Shown here: in pieces, positions 10,498 to 21,810 of the stretch | How positions within the stretch are numbered: the stretch's first letter is position 1 | How the letters are laid out: each line of letters begins with the position of its first letter | Assembly (NCBI GenBank): GCA_958450365.1 | Contig: CAUEEP010000725.1 | Location: 892,501 to 956,500 of the forward strand | Source of the DNA: Mesorhabditis belari | Lineage: Eukaryota > Nematoda > Chromadorea > Rhabditida > Rhabditidae | DNA length: 64,000 nt | Direction: 5' to 3' | Notes under the pieces: generated by a model | The model's database searches: none | Told to the model about the DNA's origin: nothing | The model's input: the letters and a program-made list of their open reading frames with translations, nothing else | Program-made: the position numbers and the translations under genes

Positions 10498-11163
10498 TAA
10501 AACTCATGGTTTAAAAGTCTTTTCATCGAAAAAACAAAAATTAACATTAACAAATGTATTCTCTAGATTGCTTTCAACAATTTGATTTATTTCTTGTCGA
10601 AAATATCTCCATGAGCGGCTGCATAAGGGGCGAAACGTTTTGGGGGAAGTTGATGGTGACCTAAAGATACGTAGGTTGTAGTAGTAGTTGGTGTTGTGGT
10701 TTTTTTTGTCTTGATGGTTTTAGTTGGTGTTTTTGTCTTTTTGTTGTTGTTGTCCCTTTAGTCGTCACTTTAGTGGTCACCTTTGTTGCTGAAATTTAAG
10801 CGACTCCGGGAAGTACTTGTACTTTTGAGATAAGGTTTTAGGTGATTTGGGTAAGCTGCATAGATCTATTTAAGTTTAAAATTAACCTTAAGTCGATAGT
10901 CTTAATGTCATGAGATTAAATTGCAGCCTTCATCCCAATTACCTATCACATTTTTCAGAATCTCCATGCTGCCCCAAAATTACCCGAACCACGTTTTAAA
11001 AGTCTTTAAAAGTTCATCAAAAAACAAAAACTAACATTAACAAATGTATTCTCTAGATTGCTTTCAACAATTTGGTTTATTTCTTCTCGAAAGTGTCTCC
11101 ATGAGAGGCTGCATAAGCGGCCAGACGTTTTGGGGAAGTTGATGGTGACCTAAAGATACGCAG
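10498..11163 (-). repeat. Duplicated 3' end of a maT-type element
   Basis: A segment of about 165 bp at 10500-10670 (tattctctagattgctttca ... gttgatggtgacctaaagat) is repeated at 10995-11163. Before the second copy (about 10968) sits tgccccaaaattacccgaac, the terminal repeat also found at 15629. A GTT/TTG-rich low-complexity stretch (10675-10790) lies between the copies. Confidence 0.65.
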
Positions 11164-11171
11164 GATTGTGT

Positions 11172-11395
11172 TCAGCTTTCTGAAGTGATTTTTTCAATGC
11201 TTGAATGTGATTTTAAGCAGACCTTTGCTTCGAGGACACTCCAGACTGAGTCATCCATCGGATTTAAATCGGGGCTTGATGGTGGCCACTGCTTAAAGCT
11301 GATGGAATCCGGGAAGTTTCGTTCACACCAGTTTTCGATAATTCTGGCTTCGGCCCATCCTGTTGAAAGCACCAAATTCTGTTTCCGAAGTGGTT
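11172..11395 (-). pseudogene. maT transposase relic, C-terminal part
   Basis: Reading leftward, the frame contains WAEARIIENWCERNFPDSIS, then the third catalytic motif WPPSSPDLNPMDDSVWS, then SVLEAKVCLKSHSS. It corresponds to the last third of a DD37D transposase and lacks the helix-turn-helix and first catalytic Asp. A B-box-like fragment (gagttcgactcccgcc on the minus strand, about 11402-11418) and a piece of the palindromic family P are fused just beyond its truncated end. Closely related to the relic at 15700-15990. Confidence 0.8.
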
Positions 11396-12332
11396 TTGTG
11401 GCAGGCGGGAGTCGAACTCGGGTCGATATAATCACCATATACCGTATTTTCTGTAATAGTAGTGCAGGCTGGAGGGGGCTTGAAAAAATAGTAGTGCGCA
11501 CTACTATTCAGCAAAGAAAAACTGGGTACAGTCTTTGGTAGGGCTAGGGATCTGTCTTAAAAACTTCTTTAGGTTTACGTTTAAAAAAAAAGTATTTTAG
11601 GCCTTTTTTTATTTCATTGACGTCAATGAGAGCTTTTTTGATAAACTTTTTTCAAAAATAGATAGATTAGACGAAATTTTGGAGGTTTTGCACTAAGAAA
11701 ACACAGAAAATGAATCCAAAAAGGGACTTTTTGGAATTTCAAAAAGAAAAGCGAATGTTTAAGAAATAAAGTAGCTTTTTTTTAAAGTAACAAAAGGAAG
11801 AAGAAGAATGTCACTTTTTGTGCAAGAAAGACCCGCAGTTAAAAGGCAAAGCTAGTCGCTTTTCAGTCAAAAAAAATTTGACTCTCTTGTTAATCTGTGT
11901 TTTCGTATAACAAATTAGGTTAGTGCATAAATCTTTACAATTTTTTGCAAAGTTTTGTTTCAACGTTTGTTGACAGATGAATGTTTGAGGAAACAACTTC
12001 TTTTTTTTGATTCAAATGAATTGTTTGGTACGAGAACTGGATGAACTGGATGAACTGGATGAACGAGAACGAAAACCAAATGCAATCACTTCGCCGCAAT
12101 TTTGCAAACCGAGGAATCCAAATGCTGACAATCATTTGGATACTAATACTTTATTTACACAAATCAAAACCGATAAGAAGGACTTGTTAAGAGAATCATC
12201 GTTGAGTCACAGCTTTAGAGACAGATTTTAATCACAGATTCAGAGTTGGAAGACGATCAAAATATTTGTATTTGGAATCGAAAATGATCTATAAAGTTGA
12301 AGTAATTAAACTCTTGCTTTGTCTGTCGTTTG

Positions 12333-13021
12333 TCAATGTTTCCATTTGATCATGAAGCGTCCGAATCTTGATCTTCGAAAACGAAAAGTTATTCTCGACT
12401 TCTTCTTCGGCCTGGGATCTATGGGAAGCTGATTTGCCAGCATCAACGCCAGAGTCTGATCGTAAAGGGCCTCGATTTCCTCAACCAGCCACGCCAATTT
12501 CTTCTCAATGTCCGATGCATGAGCACAAGTCTCGTAAACGGCTTTTCCTTTGCAAATCGACGAGCACCAATAGAAAAGTGCGATCTTTAAAGCTGATGAC
12601 TTTAACAGAAATGTAGCTTTTTTTACTACGGAAAGTTCATCAAAATAGCCTTTCAGAGTCGGCTCATTGATCGTGAATTCGTCGATTTTTTGCTTCACCT
12701 TATCAGGCATCTCGGGCAACATCCATTTGATCAAAAGTTTATCACCAAGCGCAATCTTTTTCTTGTTTTGAATGGGAATCAAAGCACGGAAAAGACTCGC
12801 ACTGAGAAGCTTTGCTTTTTCGGTGGCGTTGTTCCATTGTACTTCATTTTTGATACAATCGAAGAACGAATGTTCTTTGGCTCCAATCTTTCCACTGTAC
12901 TTAACCCAATCGTGCTTATGTTTGCTCGTAATCATTTTAACGAGTCTTTTTAAACGTTCTTTGATTTTACGTTTCGCAATATCCCTTTTCAGTTGTTCAT
13001 TTGAAGATCGAGAGCATCTTG
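12333..13021 (-). CDS. Hypothetical lysine-rich protein, at least 228 codons, last exon
   Basis: An open frame of 229 codons including the stop runs from an acceptor-like aaaatttag at 13022-13024 to a stop at 12333. If translation instead begins at the first ATG (12935), the product is 200 residues (MITSKHKHDWVKYSGK...). The sequence upstream of that Met (SNEQLKRDIAKRKIKERLKR) also looks coding, so a spliced start is more likely. The protein is Lys-rich with amphipathic helices (DIEKKLAWLVEEIEALYDQT), one short hydrophobic stretch (ALKIALFYWCSSI) and a strongly basic tail (RFRRSRFGRFMIKWKH). It contains no domain I recognise, and no upstream exon was located. It could be a lineage-specific gene or an element-borne open frame. 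Confidence 0.45.
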
Positions 13022-13090
13022 CTAAATTTTGTCTTGATCTTCACTGAAAAATAGAAAGTTTAATCTTCAGATAGCTCAAAATTGTTATAA

Positions 13091-13846
13091 ATTGAAGGTT
13101 ATTTCTATAAAGTCTTTGGTTATAAGTTTAAGCTCTGGCTTTTGCTTCTACTCATTCCTGTTGTTCTTATTCTTGGACTCATAGCAGCAGCATTGCTGCA
13201 TTACTTCAAGTTTCGCAGTGAAGGCGAAAGGTTAGTTCTCCGCTTTATTCTACATGTTGTCGGTTTGTTGGGATCTCAAAGGGGTGATTAGATTGGGAAC
13301 AGGCATCTACAGGCAGGCATCTCCAGGCATCTACTCGTAAAACGGAGCATAGAAGTTAAAAGAGGCTTCTCCCTTGTTCTAAATCAATGAGAGATGGTGT
13401 AGTGGATAATGGGTTGAGCTATGAAACAAACATTAGCTTTTTAGCCTCACAGGTTCGATCCTTGAGTGCCGATTTTTTTTTTGCGTTGTTGTTTTAAACT
13501 TTTTTCTGTTTTTTTTTTCTCGCGCTGCTAGAAACCTAGAAACTATTTTTCCGGTAGATGCATATGTTTGCAAAGCGTATTTCTCGAAAACCTTTCCCCC
13601 CTTTCCCCAAAACTAAAAGCGCTATCGTATTTGCCGTACTCGACTTGTGTTTGCGCCTCATTTGCGTCCCGAAATCTCACGCTCACTTCTGGCCATCCCC
13701 TTGTGGAAATTGGAAATTTTAAACTAACCCAACATTATTTGCAAAGTTTTCACATCGCCAATTGTTCGTCGTTTGAAATTCTTTTGAATTCTCTCCCTGA
13801 CTTCCTGTTCGACTCTCCAAATTTTAATGGCGATAGTTTTTGCTAA
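13091..13846 (+). CDS. Hypothetical single-pass membrane protein, two 3' exons
   Basis: The first exon (open from 13091, ending 13230 at gaaag/gttagt) encodes a strong transmembrane helix, KLWLLLLLIPVVLILGLIAA, followed by LLHYFKFRSEGER, which looks like a cytoplasmic stop-transfer region. The second exon (13558-13846) follows the acceptor ccggtag and joins in matching phase. It encodes CICLQSVFLENLSPLSPKLK through FLFDSPNFNGDSFC and a stop. The 5' boundary of the first exon is not clear and no start codon or upstream exon was found. The intron holds a tRNA-like sequence. The phase match supports the model, but the family is unknown. Confidence 0.42.
13386..13473 (+). pseudogene. tRNA-like sequence in an intron
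   Basis: The stretch has an A-box-like gatggtgtagtggataatgg, a B-box caggttcgatccttg and a terminal T run (ttttttttt at 13474), the arrangement of a pol III transcription unit. The anticodon arm is long and irregular and the acceptor stem does not close. Probably a tRNA pseudogene. Confidence 0.4.
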
Positions 13847-14351
13847 GGCAGCGATATCCATCTGAAATTGTATTTTTGGTTATCTTCCCTTCACAAATTA
13901 ACAAAATAAATAAAATATTAAAAATGGTAAAGAAGAAAAAAAACAAAATAAACAATGGTTTCTGTTGAAGTAATTGTTTTAGTTTTATTAAAATCGAAAT
14001 GAGCACATAAGGAGACTTGCTTGGAGTAAAAAAGAAGAAAAGATTCGGAATGAAATGGTGAAATGATGAATGAAATGATGCTTCAACAAAAAATGACTGA
14101 ATATATACAAACAAAATTGTTCGTTACGCAAAAAAACGGCTTCTGTTGTAGCTTTTCTGTTAGGACGTGGATGGGTAGATAAGAAAGAGCTCTCAGATCC
14201 CTCATCACTCTTTCGTCACTCAAAATGAATGAGATTTATTCTAATAACTGAATTGACTCATGAATAGCGTCTTTTTCGTATTGCACTAAAAAAAATTCCA
14301 AATTATTTAGTCATCAAAATTTTTGAATAGCCACTGAACACAAAATCTCTA

Positions 14352-15626
14352 CGGGGTCCGAGAAAAGTATTGTCGCGTCTCTTTGAGCTAACTTTTATGC
14401 AATTTAAAGTATCCTTTTACGTTGTGTAGAACATGAATTTTGTTCAGTTTTTTTTCCTCTTTAGAATGGTTCAATGTGTATTTTTAGAAATGCAAGCTTG
14501 CCCTCATCGAGAAGCGACCGCTATACTTTTGAAAGCCGGAGGGTCGAAGGCGGCCATCTCGCGAAAGCTCAAAACCAACATCAGGACTGTTCAACGACTT
14601 GCCAAACAATTGCAAGAGAAAGGCCACGTCAAGGAGAAGCGAAAAAAGGAAGACCTCGATCGGTGAACACGCCAAGCATCCGGCAGCTCATCAAACTGCG
14701 AATTGACCGAAACGACGAGCGAAGCTTAGGAAAAATGGCCACGGAGCTGAAAATCTCGGATTGGTCGGTTCGGAACATTGTGAAAAAGGAGCTGGGACTT
14801 CGTAGTTATCGTCTGCGACAAGGCCAGTTTCTTACCGATGATGCGAAATTCAATCGAGTTCAAAAAGCTAAGCGGCTTCTTTGTTTTTTTAAGACGGCAC
14901 GCATCGAGGACGTCTTGTGGTCAGATGAGAAAATTTTTACCATCGAAGTGGTCCACAATTCCCAAAACCATCGTCAACTGATGTCACCGGCCCAGAAGAA
15001 CACTTTGAAGCGGAAAATCCGGACACGGGGTCTTTTTCCGAAAGGATTGATGGTTTGGGGAGGAGTGACTGCGAATTCGGAGACTCAGCATGTTTTCATC
15101 GAGAAGAGTGTCAAAATCAATGCCCAGGTTTAATAAGATCAGATTCTCAAGAATGCTGTGATCCCCTGGAGTCGAAAAAACTCTAACATGACCTTCCAGC
15201 AGGACTGGGCCCCGGCCAATGGAGTGAAAACCACAATGGACCTGATTCGGCGCGAATTGCCCTCTCATTTCACGAAAGAAAACTGACCCAGCAACTCGCC
15301 GGACCTCAACCCTTTGGATTTTTCAGTATGGGACTTCTTAGAGGAACGTTTGAGGCATAAGAAAATCGCAAATCTTGGTGAGTTCGAGAGGGAATTGATC
15401 GCTGCCTGGAAGGATATTGATGCCAACTACCTCCGTGCCACCGTCGGCTCAGTGATCACGCGTCTGAAATCTTGTATCAAAACCAAGGAGTCCAATTTCG
15501 AACACTTGTTATAAATTTGAATTTTTGGTTATTTATCTGTTATTTTTTTCAATAAATATGTTAAAAGCTCAAATTTGAAAAGAGATCTGATGGTTGGAAA
15601 AATGACAATACTTTTCTCGGACCCTG
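14352..15626 (+). mobile_element. maT-type Tc1/mariner element, decayed copy
   Basis: Terminal inverted repeats cggggtccgagaaaagtatt (left) and aatacttttctcggaccctg (right, one mismatch) are flanked by TA at 14350-14351 and 15627-15628. The internal transposase is broken. Another maT element begins directly after the right-hand TA. Confidence 0.9.
14466..15514 (+). pseudogene. maT transposase pseudogene, frameshift and stops
   Basis: The N-terminal helix-turn-helix (REATAILLKAGGSKAAISRK, then NIRTVQRLAKQL) is in one frame up to about 14666. The rest continues in another frame through a second helix-turn-helix (KMATELKISDWSVRNIVKK) and the first catalytic motif VLWSDEKIFTIEVV. A stop at about 15131 (NAQV/stop) and another near 15283 interrupt it before PSNSPDLNPLDFSVWDFLEE, the third catalytic motif. 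The second catalytic Asp is in FQQDWAPAN. The C-terminus ends KTKESNFEHLL. At least one frameshift and two nonsense codons make it inactive. Confidence 0.88.
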
Positions 15627-15628
15627 TA

Positions 15629-16165
15629 CAGGGTGCCCCAAAATTACCCAAACCAATCTCCGTTTGCCTTTGCTGTTTTTGATTGACTATCTTTGCTACT
15701 TTTTAGGCACAAAACCACTTCAGAAACAGAATTTGATGCTTTCAGGATGGATGGGCCGAAGCCCGAATTATCGAAAACTGGTGTGAACGAAACTTTCCGG
15801 ATTTCATCAGCTTTAAGCAGTGGCCACCATCAAGCCCTGATTTAAATCCGATGGATTACTCAGTCTGGAGTGTCCTCGAAGCAAAGGTCTGCTTAAAATC
15901 ACATTCAAGCATTGATTTACCGAAAAAATCACTCCAGGAAGTTTGGTCTGAACACGATCCTGCGTATCTTGGGGGGGACACGATCCTGCGTATCTTCGGT
16001 GGGACACGATCCTGCGTATCTTGGGCTGAACACGATCCTGCGGCGTTTGTTTTTTCGAAAACCTCAAACGCGGGGCTTTTATTCGAGGTGGGCATCTATC
16101 CGAGGTGGGCATCTATCCAAGGTGAGCGTCTATCCGAGGTCAGCGTCTATCCGAGATGAGCATCT
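15629..16165 (+). mobile_element. Internally deleted maT relic with trailing minisatellites
   Basis: It starts with the terminal repeat cagggtgccccaaaattacc immediately after the TA shared with the preceding element. Most of the transposase is deleted. What remains is WAEARIIENWCERNFPDFIS, then WPPSSPDLNPMDYSVWSVLE, then KSHSSIDLPKKSLQEVW (about 15745-15960). The 3' end is replaced by two short tandem arrays, gaacacgatcctgcgtatct (15955-16045) and gaggtgggcatctatccgag (16083-16160). It is the sister of the relic at 11172-11395. Confidence 0.75.
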
Positions 16166-16199
16166 ATCTGAAGAAATATGGTACTAGTTTTTGCAGATT

Positions 16200-17460
16200 C
16201 AAGTAAAGATGAAAACAGTGATCTTTAGACCAGATCAAGTCGATTCAGAACAGAATCCAATCCAAGTTACAGACTCGTTCTTGAGCAAACATCAAACACT
16301 TTTTAGTCTAAAATAGCGAACCACGTGTGTATAAATTATCATTTACAGCCAAATAAAACCCTTGAAAAGTGTCGTAAAAAAAAGTGAATGCCTGTTCTTT
16401 GTGGGATACACTCATTGAAAGAGAAGAGAGGGATAGAGTGGGGTTTTCCCCTTCTCTTTCAACTCTCCAATCCCCTTTGCTCCCTCTTGGCATTGGGCGA
16501 TCTCTCACCCAATCTTTTTCGCCCAAAATGTTCTCATCGATCGACTCTCTGAGAGAAAAATGGAAAAAGGAAAGCATGCACTCTCTTCTCCTTCCAGGGC
16601 TCCTTATACTTCGTCATTGTTTAATATTTGTAACTTTTTAATCTTAAAAAACCTAAAATTTCTAACGGCCAAAGCTTAAGGACAAGTAATAAAGTTCTTA
16701 TTTAAAGAATAGATTCTAGAAATATTTTATTAACTTTAACGATTGGATTAGAGAGTTTGAAATAGCGCCGACTTTCCGTCGACACTGAATCGAGTATAAA
16801 ATGGAGTAGTTTTTATCAAATGATAGGTTAATAGTATCATTAGAAAGCTTACTTATTTCTCTATAAAAACAGCTTTGAAATAGAAGTCAGAAGGGCCCTA
16901 ATCCAATAAAAAATCATTTTTTCAGAGAATCTCATTTTCTTCATTTAGAAAATGACGAGATCAGGACAAAAGTTTGGTTAATTATGTAATGAAATGTGCT
17001 CTAACATTTTTGTTTTAACATTAAGTTAAATTTATATCAAGTTTATACCAGTTTATGTCAAGTTTATGTCAAGTTTATGCTAGTTTATGCCAGTTTATGC
17101 CAGTTTATGCCATCAATTTAAGTCTACGTCGAGTCAAACGACGAATCGGATTTGTTATTTTGATTGGTTTTGTTTAGATCCTCATAAAATCCACAAAACA
17201 AAAGCTTTTTGGAATCTATCAATAGCCATTTGGTAGAGCAATGATAGAGCTTTTTGATTAGAGAAACAATCGATTGTATGGCTTTTATGTGTTCTAGAAA
17301 ATTCTTTGAAAGTCGGCTACATTCATTTGCGGATTCACGTCAGTTTTAGTTTTTAAAGAGATTTTCAAAGTTTCAAAAGTCAAAGCTGTTCATTTGGTTT
17401 ACCTAAAAGATCCCTTTTCCCTAAAAATCTGAAGGAAAAGATTGAAACAATGCTTTTAGT
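16200..17460. other. No supported gene
   Basis: The sequence is AT-rich with one denser G/C patch (16420-16620) and a short array of agtttatgcc units (17035-17112). Open frames here are short and without splice context. Upstream of EMRE it could contain regulatory DNA, but no motif is recognisable. Confidence 0.5.
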
Positions 17461-17463
17461 TTA

Positions 17464-17841
17464 TTGGGTTAGTGAATTGAAAACTGAGGACTGGAGATGT
17501 CAGCTGTCAGCCCAGTTTGAGCACTTTCTTCAAAAGAAACCCATTTTGGTGTCAATAGAAAAGTTGTAGAGAATCAAAAATTAGGCTTATAGCCAAATTT
17601 CCAAAAGGATACACTTAGTAGTTTCGCTTAAAATGCAAGTTTTCGTAATTTGTAAATTGAAAATTCGTAAATTTCGCATTTCTTGAAAATCAGTTGTTGA
17701 ATCGTTCTGAAAATTTGGATATAAGCTTGATTTTTGATTCTCTACAACTTTTCTATTGACACCAAAATGGGTTTCTTTTGAAGAAAGTGCTCAAACTGTC
17801 ACAGATGACAATAGCCCGCATTTTTCAATTCACCAACCCAA
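17464..17841. mobile_element. MITE family W, copy 1
   Basis: Mariner-like ends ttgggttagtgaattgaaaa and tttttcaattcaccaaccca lie between TA dinucleotides (17462-17463 and 17842-17843). Inner arms are also inverted (cactttcttcaaaagaaacc / ggtttcttttgaagaaagtg; gttgtagagaatcaaaaatt / attctctacaacttttctat), so the whole unit can fold back. There is no coding capacity. Related copies are at 22995, 34975 and 51520. Confidence 0.85.
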
Positions 17842-18289
17842 TAGATTTTCAAAGTTTCAAAAGTCAAAGCTGTTCATTAGATTTCCCTAAAAGATCCCTT
17901 TTCTCTAAAAATCTTAAGGAAAAGATTGAAACAACGCTTTTAGATTATTTAAATTTAGATTGTTTTTCATTTTTCAATTTTAAAAACAAAATCGAACTAA
18001 AACTTGTCAATTTTTGATTGCTCAAAAGGCTCAAATACTAAAATTTTTAGCACAAATCTTTCGGTGTTAGATTTAAAAGCTCTAAAGTTTATTTTCAATA
18101 GAATTTCCTTGCAAAGCTAAACTAGATCTGGCAATTTTTTCGTTTAAACTTTGAATCATCAAATGTTTTGTCCATAAAATCATCAGATTTTGATTATTTC
18201 GACAACGAAAAAACAAAAACAATCGTTTTTTAATGTTTTAAATATTTGAAATTGATTTATTAAACTAAAATTGAAGATTTCCTTCAGAA

Positions 18290-19200
18290 ATGAGTCTGAA
18301 ACAAGCCCAAACAGTGGCCAGTTCGATGATGAGAGCCGTTGGAGAGGCGATGGCGGTGAAAGAACAGGTGAAAATTTGAAAATTTGTGAAATGAAATGCT
18401 TATCAAGAAAATTCTCAATTCAAATTGTTATCTTTATTTGAGAACCTTTTTTGCTTTTGTGTAAACAACTCTCCACTTATCACTTCACAAATAAGCCTAT
18501 TAAGCCGCTGGCGAGGATCCCAATAAGAAGCGTTGGCGACTGTCCACCCAGCAATCCAATGCTTTTCTTCAAGGTTCGTTTAGTTTTTTCTCTCAACTTT
18601 AAAGTATTATAGTTGTTTATAGACTAAAAACCATGTCTAATCTAAAATTGTAATTCTAAATCGAAGCTGCTAAATGTTAAGATCGCCTAGGAACATTTCC
18701 AGCCACGGTCAAAGGTCAGAAGTAAAGTCAGCCAGATTAGGCCAGTTAGCCAGCCAGCCAGCCATGAGTTCAGAAATCCTTTGCCCATTTTCAGGCTGAA
18801 CTCAGCTTTAAGTTATGACAGCATGAATACTATTACGTTGGTGGGATTTTTCTCTTTATCGGAGGGGGGGGGGGTTATCAGGTGGCGGGGGAAGACGCTC
18901 ATTTCCTTCGCGTTTTCCGCTGAGGAGGCGGAGAACACAGTCAAATGACTAAAACTACCGTAACCCATGTTAAACCACGCCCCCTTTTTAAAAATGGACC
19001 TAAAAGTCAGATTCCCCATAGCCGAAAACTCCTGGGAGCAAAATGTCGCGCGCAAAAGCTGAATACTTTGCCTTTTAACCGATAGAGCAAATGCAATTAC
19101 TAAGCGTCGCGTTTGCTCACAGACGGACAGACAGATGGACAGACAAATGGACAGACAGACGGACAGACAGATGGACAGACAGATGGACAGACAGATGGAC

Positions 19201-19271
<71 letters not shown>

Positions 19272-19273
19272 TC

Positions 19274-19323
<50 letters not shown>

Positions 19324-20853
19324 TCGACAGATCGACAGACAGACAGATCGACAGACAGACAGACAGACAGACGTCTCTTATATAGTAGATAAGCTCTATC
19401 TTTTTACTTTAACACCAAAATAGGTTTTGTATTGAAGAAAGTGTCCAAATTGAAGCAGTTTTGAGTGCTCATCTTTACGCCTTTAAAAATCCACAAAAAC
19501 AACTACTTTCAAGAATTTCTTAAAAGCCAAAAGCCATCATTTTGCAGAGAAATAATTAACCTTTTTAATAGTTTAAATAGAAATCTTGTTGGTGGCGCCA
19601 TTATTTTTAAAAGACGTTTGGAAAAAAAAATTGTAATATTGCACAATAGTACCAAAATCTCCCCTCTAGTTTTACTTGACTAAACCCGGAGAAGTTATCT
19701 TTATAACAATCCTGACCAAATTTACGATAGACTAACAGATCTAAACTATAAGTTTAAGAATTGAGGCCACTTTTTCTCTTATGCGTAGCTCCTCCTAGAG
19801 TTTTAACCATTCCTCCATAAAGATTTTAGCCATTCCTCCATTTTTGATAGAATTTACTGCTTATTTTCAACACTTTATTTCAATAATTTACTCAGTGGCT
19901 CAAAATTAGCAATTCTATATAACTTCAAATCTCCAAAACTTGAGAACCACTGGGAAGCGGCTTCTTCTGATCTTAAAGAATTACTTTAGTAATGACTACT
20001 ATCGAAGAAACACTTATAAATGAATAAGTTATAAATTTAAGAAAATCTCAGCTATTCGCTACTTTTCTGAATAGTAATTACCGTAATACCTCTAATAGTA
20101 GCCCCCTTCCCCCGTATAGCCGCATAGTCGCAAAAATTTTTTACTAAATCATTATTTTCTAAGAGCCCATAATCTCCAAAAATACATTTTTGGTATCAAA
20201 AAATAGCCCTGAATTTCAGCTTTCATTTGATACTTAAAAGCACACTGTAGCATAAACGGGTGGCGAGAAAAATGCGTTTAAAGTTAGACTACGCGATGCT
20301 CCGACCGTCATTATAGGCGCTACGATAGAGGTATTACGGTATTTATTTTTGAATAGTAATTTGTATTGTAGGAATAGGACTGCTTGGCAAGAGAACCGTT
20401 TTGGTATCAGAACTTGGATCTGAAAAAGTTGATGAAGGATTGTAAACAGGTTTCGGAAAACGAAAACAGTTAACAGAAATAGATTCATCGATTGACCTAC
20501 AGCTTTCTCCATTAGACAGAAAGCCAATCTATTTGGTAAACAGGTTTCGGAAAACGAAAACAGTTAACAGAAATAGATTCATCGATTGACCTACAGCTTT
20601 CTCCATTAGACAGAAAGCCAATCTATTTGGTAAACAGGTTTCGGAAAACGAAAACAGTTAACAAAAAACGGCTCTTTATCAAATCTTGTAAGCAAAAATT
20701 GTATTAAATCGTTTAACCTTCCAGGTCACCACAACAAGTTTCGTTTCACTCTTTGTTGGAGCTCTGATCGCTAAATATGGAGCTTGGTATATGGACAGGA
20801 ATGATATGTGGAAGAAATCGGATGATGACGACGACGATGATGACGATGATTAA
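18290..20853 (+). CDS. EMRE-like regulator of the mitochondrial calcium uniporter
   Basis: The product resembles EMRE (SMDT1), the small inner-membrane protein that holds the MCU pore and its MICU gatekeepers together and is needed for calcium uptake into mitochondria. Exon 1 is 18290-18367 (MSLKQAQTVASSMMRAVGEA...), starting two bases after an acceptor ttccttcag that suggests trans-splicing. Exon 2 is 18496-18573 (or from 18505; both keep the frame). Exon 3 is 20725-20853. The model gives 94 residues, close to the family's usual 100 or so. Exon 3 encodes one membrane helix with the GxxxA/S-type packing motif (SFVSLFVGALIAKYGAW) and ends in ten consecutive Asp. A single helix plus acidic tail is the EMRE signature. 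The N-terminus could act as a mitochondrial presequence, though it is not strongly basic. Intron 2 is over 2 kb and holds a (CAGA)n array and other repeats. Assignment rests on this architecture. Confidence 0.8.
18995..19380 (+). repeat. (CAGA)n microsatellite in EMRE intron 2
   Basis: From about 19117 the sequence is almost pure acagacag, with gatggacagacagatggaca variants at the 5' side and gatcgacagacagac variants further in. All frames stay open and mimic DRQTDRQT repeats, which are not genes. The preceding 18995-19110 is unremarkable. Confidence 0.9.
20095..20345. repeat. Palindromic family P, copy in EMRE intron 2
   Basis: Arms begin and end with the tag gtaatacctctaatagtagc / gctacgatagaggtattacg. 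The interior has aaaatagccctgaatttcag and gcgtttaaagttagactacg, shared with copies at 30260-30540, 59750-60770 and 60998-61200. It can form a long hairpin. Confidence 0.75.
20441..20661 (+). repeat. About 94-bp tandem repeat, 2.4 copies
   Basis: The unit starts gtaaacaggtttcggaaaac and contains tagattcatcgattgaccta. Two copies are essentially identical, indicating a recent tandem duplication, and a third is partial, ending just before the branch-point region of EMRE intron 2. Confidence 0.9.
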
Positions 20854-21164
20854 TCCCTTTCAATAAGCATAATATTTTCTTACATCTGCTTGTACATATT
20901 CTTAAAATGATTCTTTTAAGGTGTAGTCAAGTGTTGAAAACGATTCTCTTAGAAAAAGAATGTTCAAAGAGATTTCAGTAGTTGTTTTAACTTTTCTGAA
21001 TTGTTGAGTAGACAATTGTTCACCAAAATAATCTTATTTTTAAAGAGTTTTATCTATTCTTAGCTCATAGTCAGCTCCAATTCCTCAATTTTTCAAAGCT
21101 AAGATCTGTGCTGTTTTTTTTAAACCCGACTCGAGTAGGTTAAAAATTGAGCGGGCTACCGTAA

Positions 21165-21400
21165 ACGGTTACTCATTGGGGCTACCGTAAACGAGCTACG
21201 TAAACGAGCTACGTAAACGAGCTACGTAAACGAGCTACGTAAACGAGCTACGTAAACGGTTACTCATTGGGGAAGGGTATTACGGTAAATACTGTAATTG
21301 GACCCCATGGGGTACTATTTTTTCCCTCCCCTTCTAGGGTGGGGTATTATTAGAGAGGTGGGATCCAATTACAGCATTTACGGTAGGTTTTAAAACGAGA
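21165..21400. repeat. 13-bp array and family P fragment
   Basis: Units of gagctacgtaaac (about six, 21188-21262) are flanked by gtaaacggttactcattggg on both sides. Next to them lies a family P-like palindrome (ggtaaatactgtaattggac / ccaattacagcatttacggt, 21285-21390). Confidence 0.75.
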
Positions 21401-21596
21401 TCTAGCTCATTCAATAGGAAATCGAATCGGGATTCTGAATTTGTAATCAAAACCTGCAGAATAGCTCGCAAAAAGCAAGATTTCGAAAGTTTTTGTCTGA
21501 ATTGTTGAGTAGAATCTGAATGTTGAGAATTGTTCACCAAAACAACGGTGTTAATTCTTTAGTCGAGTTTTTGAGCTCTCCGTCGACAGCAGTCGT

Positions 21597-21672
21597 GGTA
21601 TAGTGGATAAGATGATGGTCAAGGGAGCTAGACTGGTCTTTTGTCTTGGGTTCGAATCCCCTCCCAACCAAT
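21597..21672 (+). pseudogene. tRNA-like sequence
   Basis: An A-box-like gtggtatagtggataagatg and a perfect B-box-like cttgggttcgaatccc are followed by a T-rich run, like a pol III unit. The acceptor stem (gtcgtgg versus cccaacc) does not pair, so it is probably not a working tRNA. Confidence 0.45.
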
Positions 21673-21810
21673 TTTTGCTTTTTTTATTCACAAGTTAGAT
21701 TATCATAGATTTTCTTTAACATTCACTTCTTTTATAGAAAGTTTTGTTAAAAAACAGCGCTGGCATTCTATTTTGCTTACTGTTTTGCTAGAAAACAGCG
21801 CTGGACTATC

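Noticed and set aside
12007..12231. 74-codon frame with DELDELDEL
   Set aside because: The acidic repeat is a ggatgaact microsatellite and there is no splice or start context. The rest (NAITSPQFCKPRNPNAD) looks plausible but is unsupported.
15813..16187. Overlapping open frames with DPAYLG or SCVSW repeats
   Set aside because: They result from short tandem repeats after the transposase relic and are not continuous with any domain.
19091..19423. Open frames rich in DRQTDRQT
   Set aside because: Translation of a (CAGA)n microsatellite in an intron of the EMRE-like gene.
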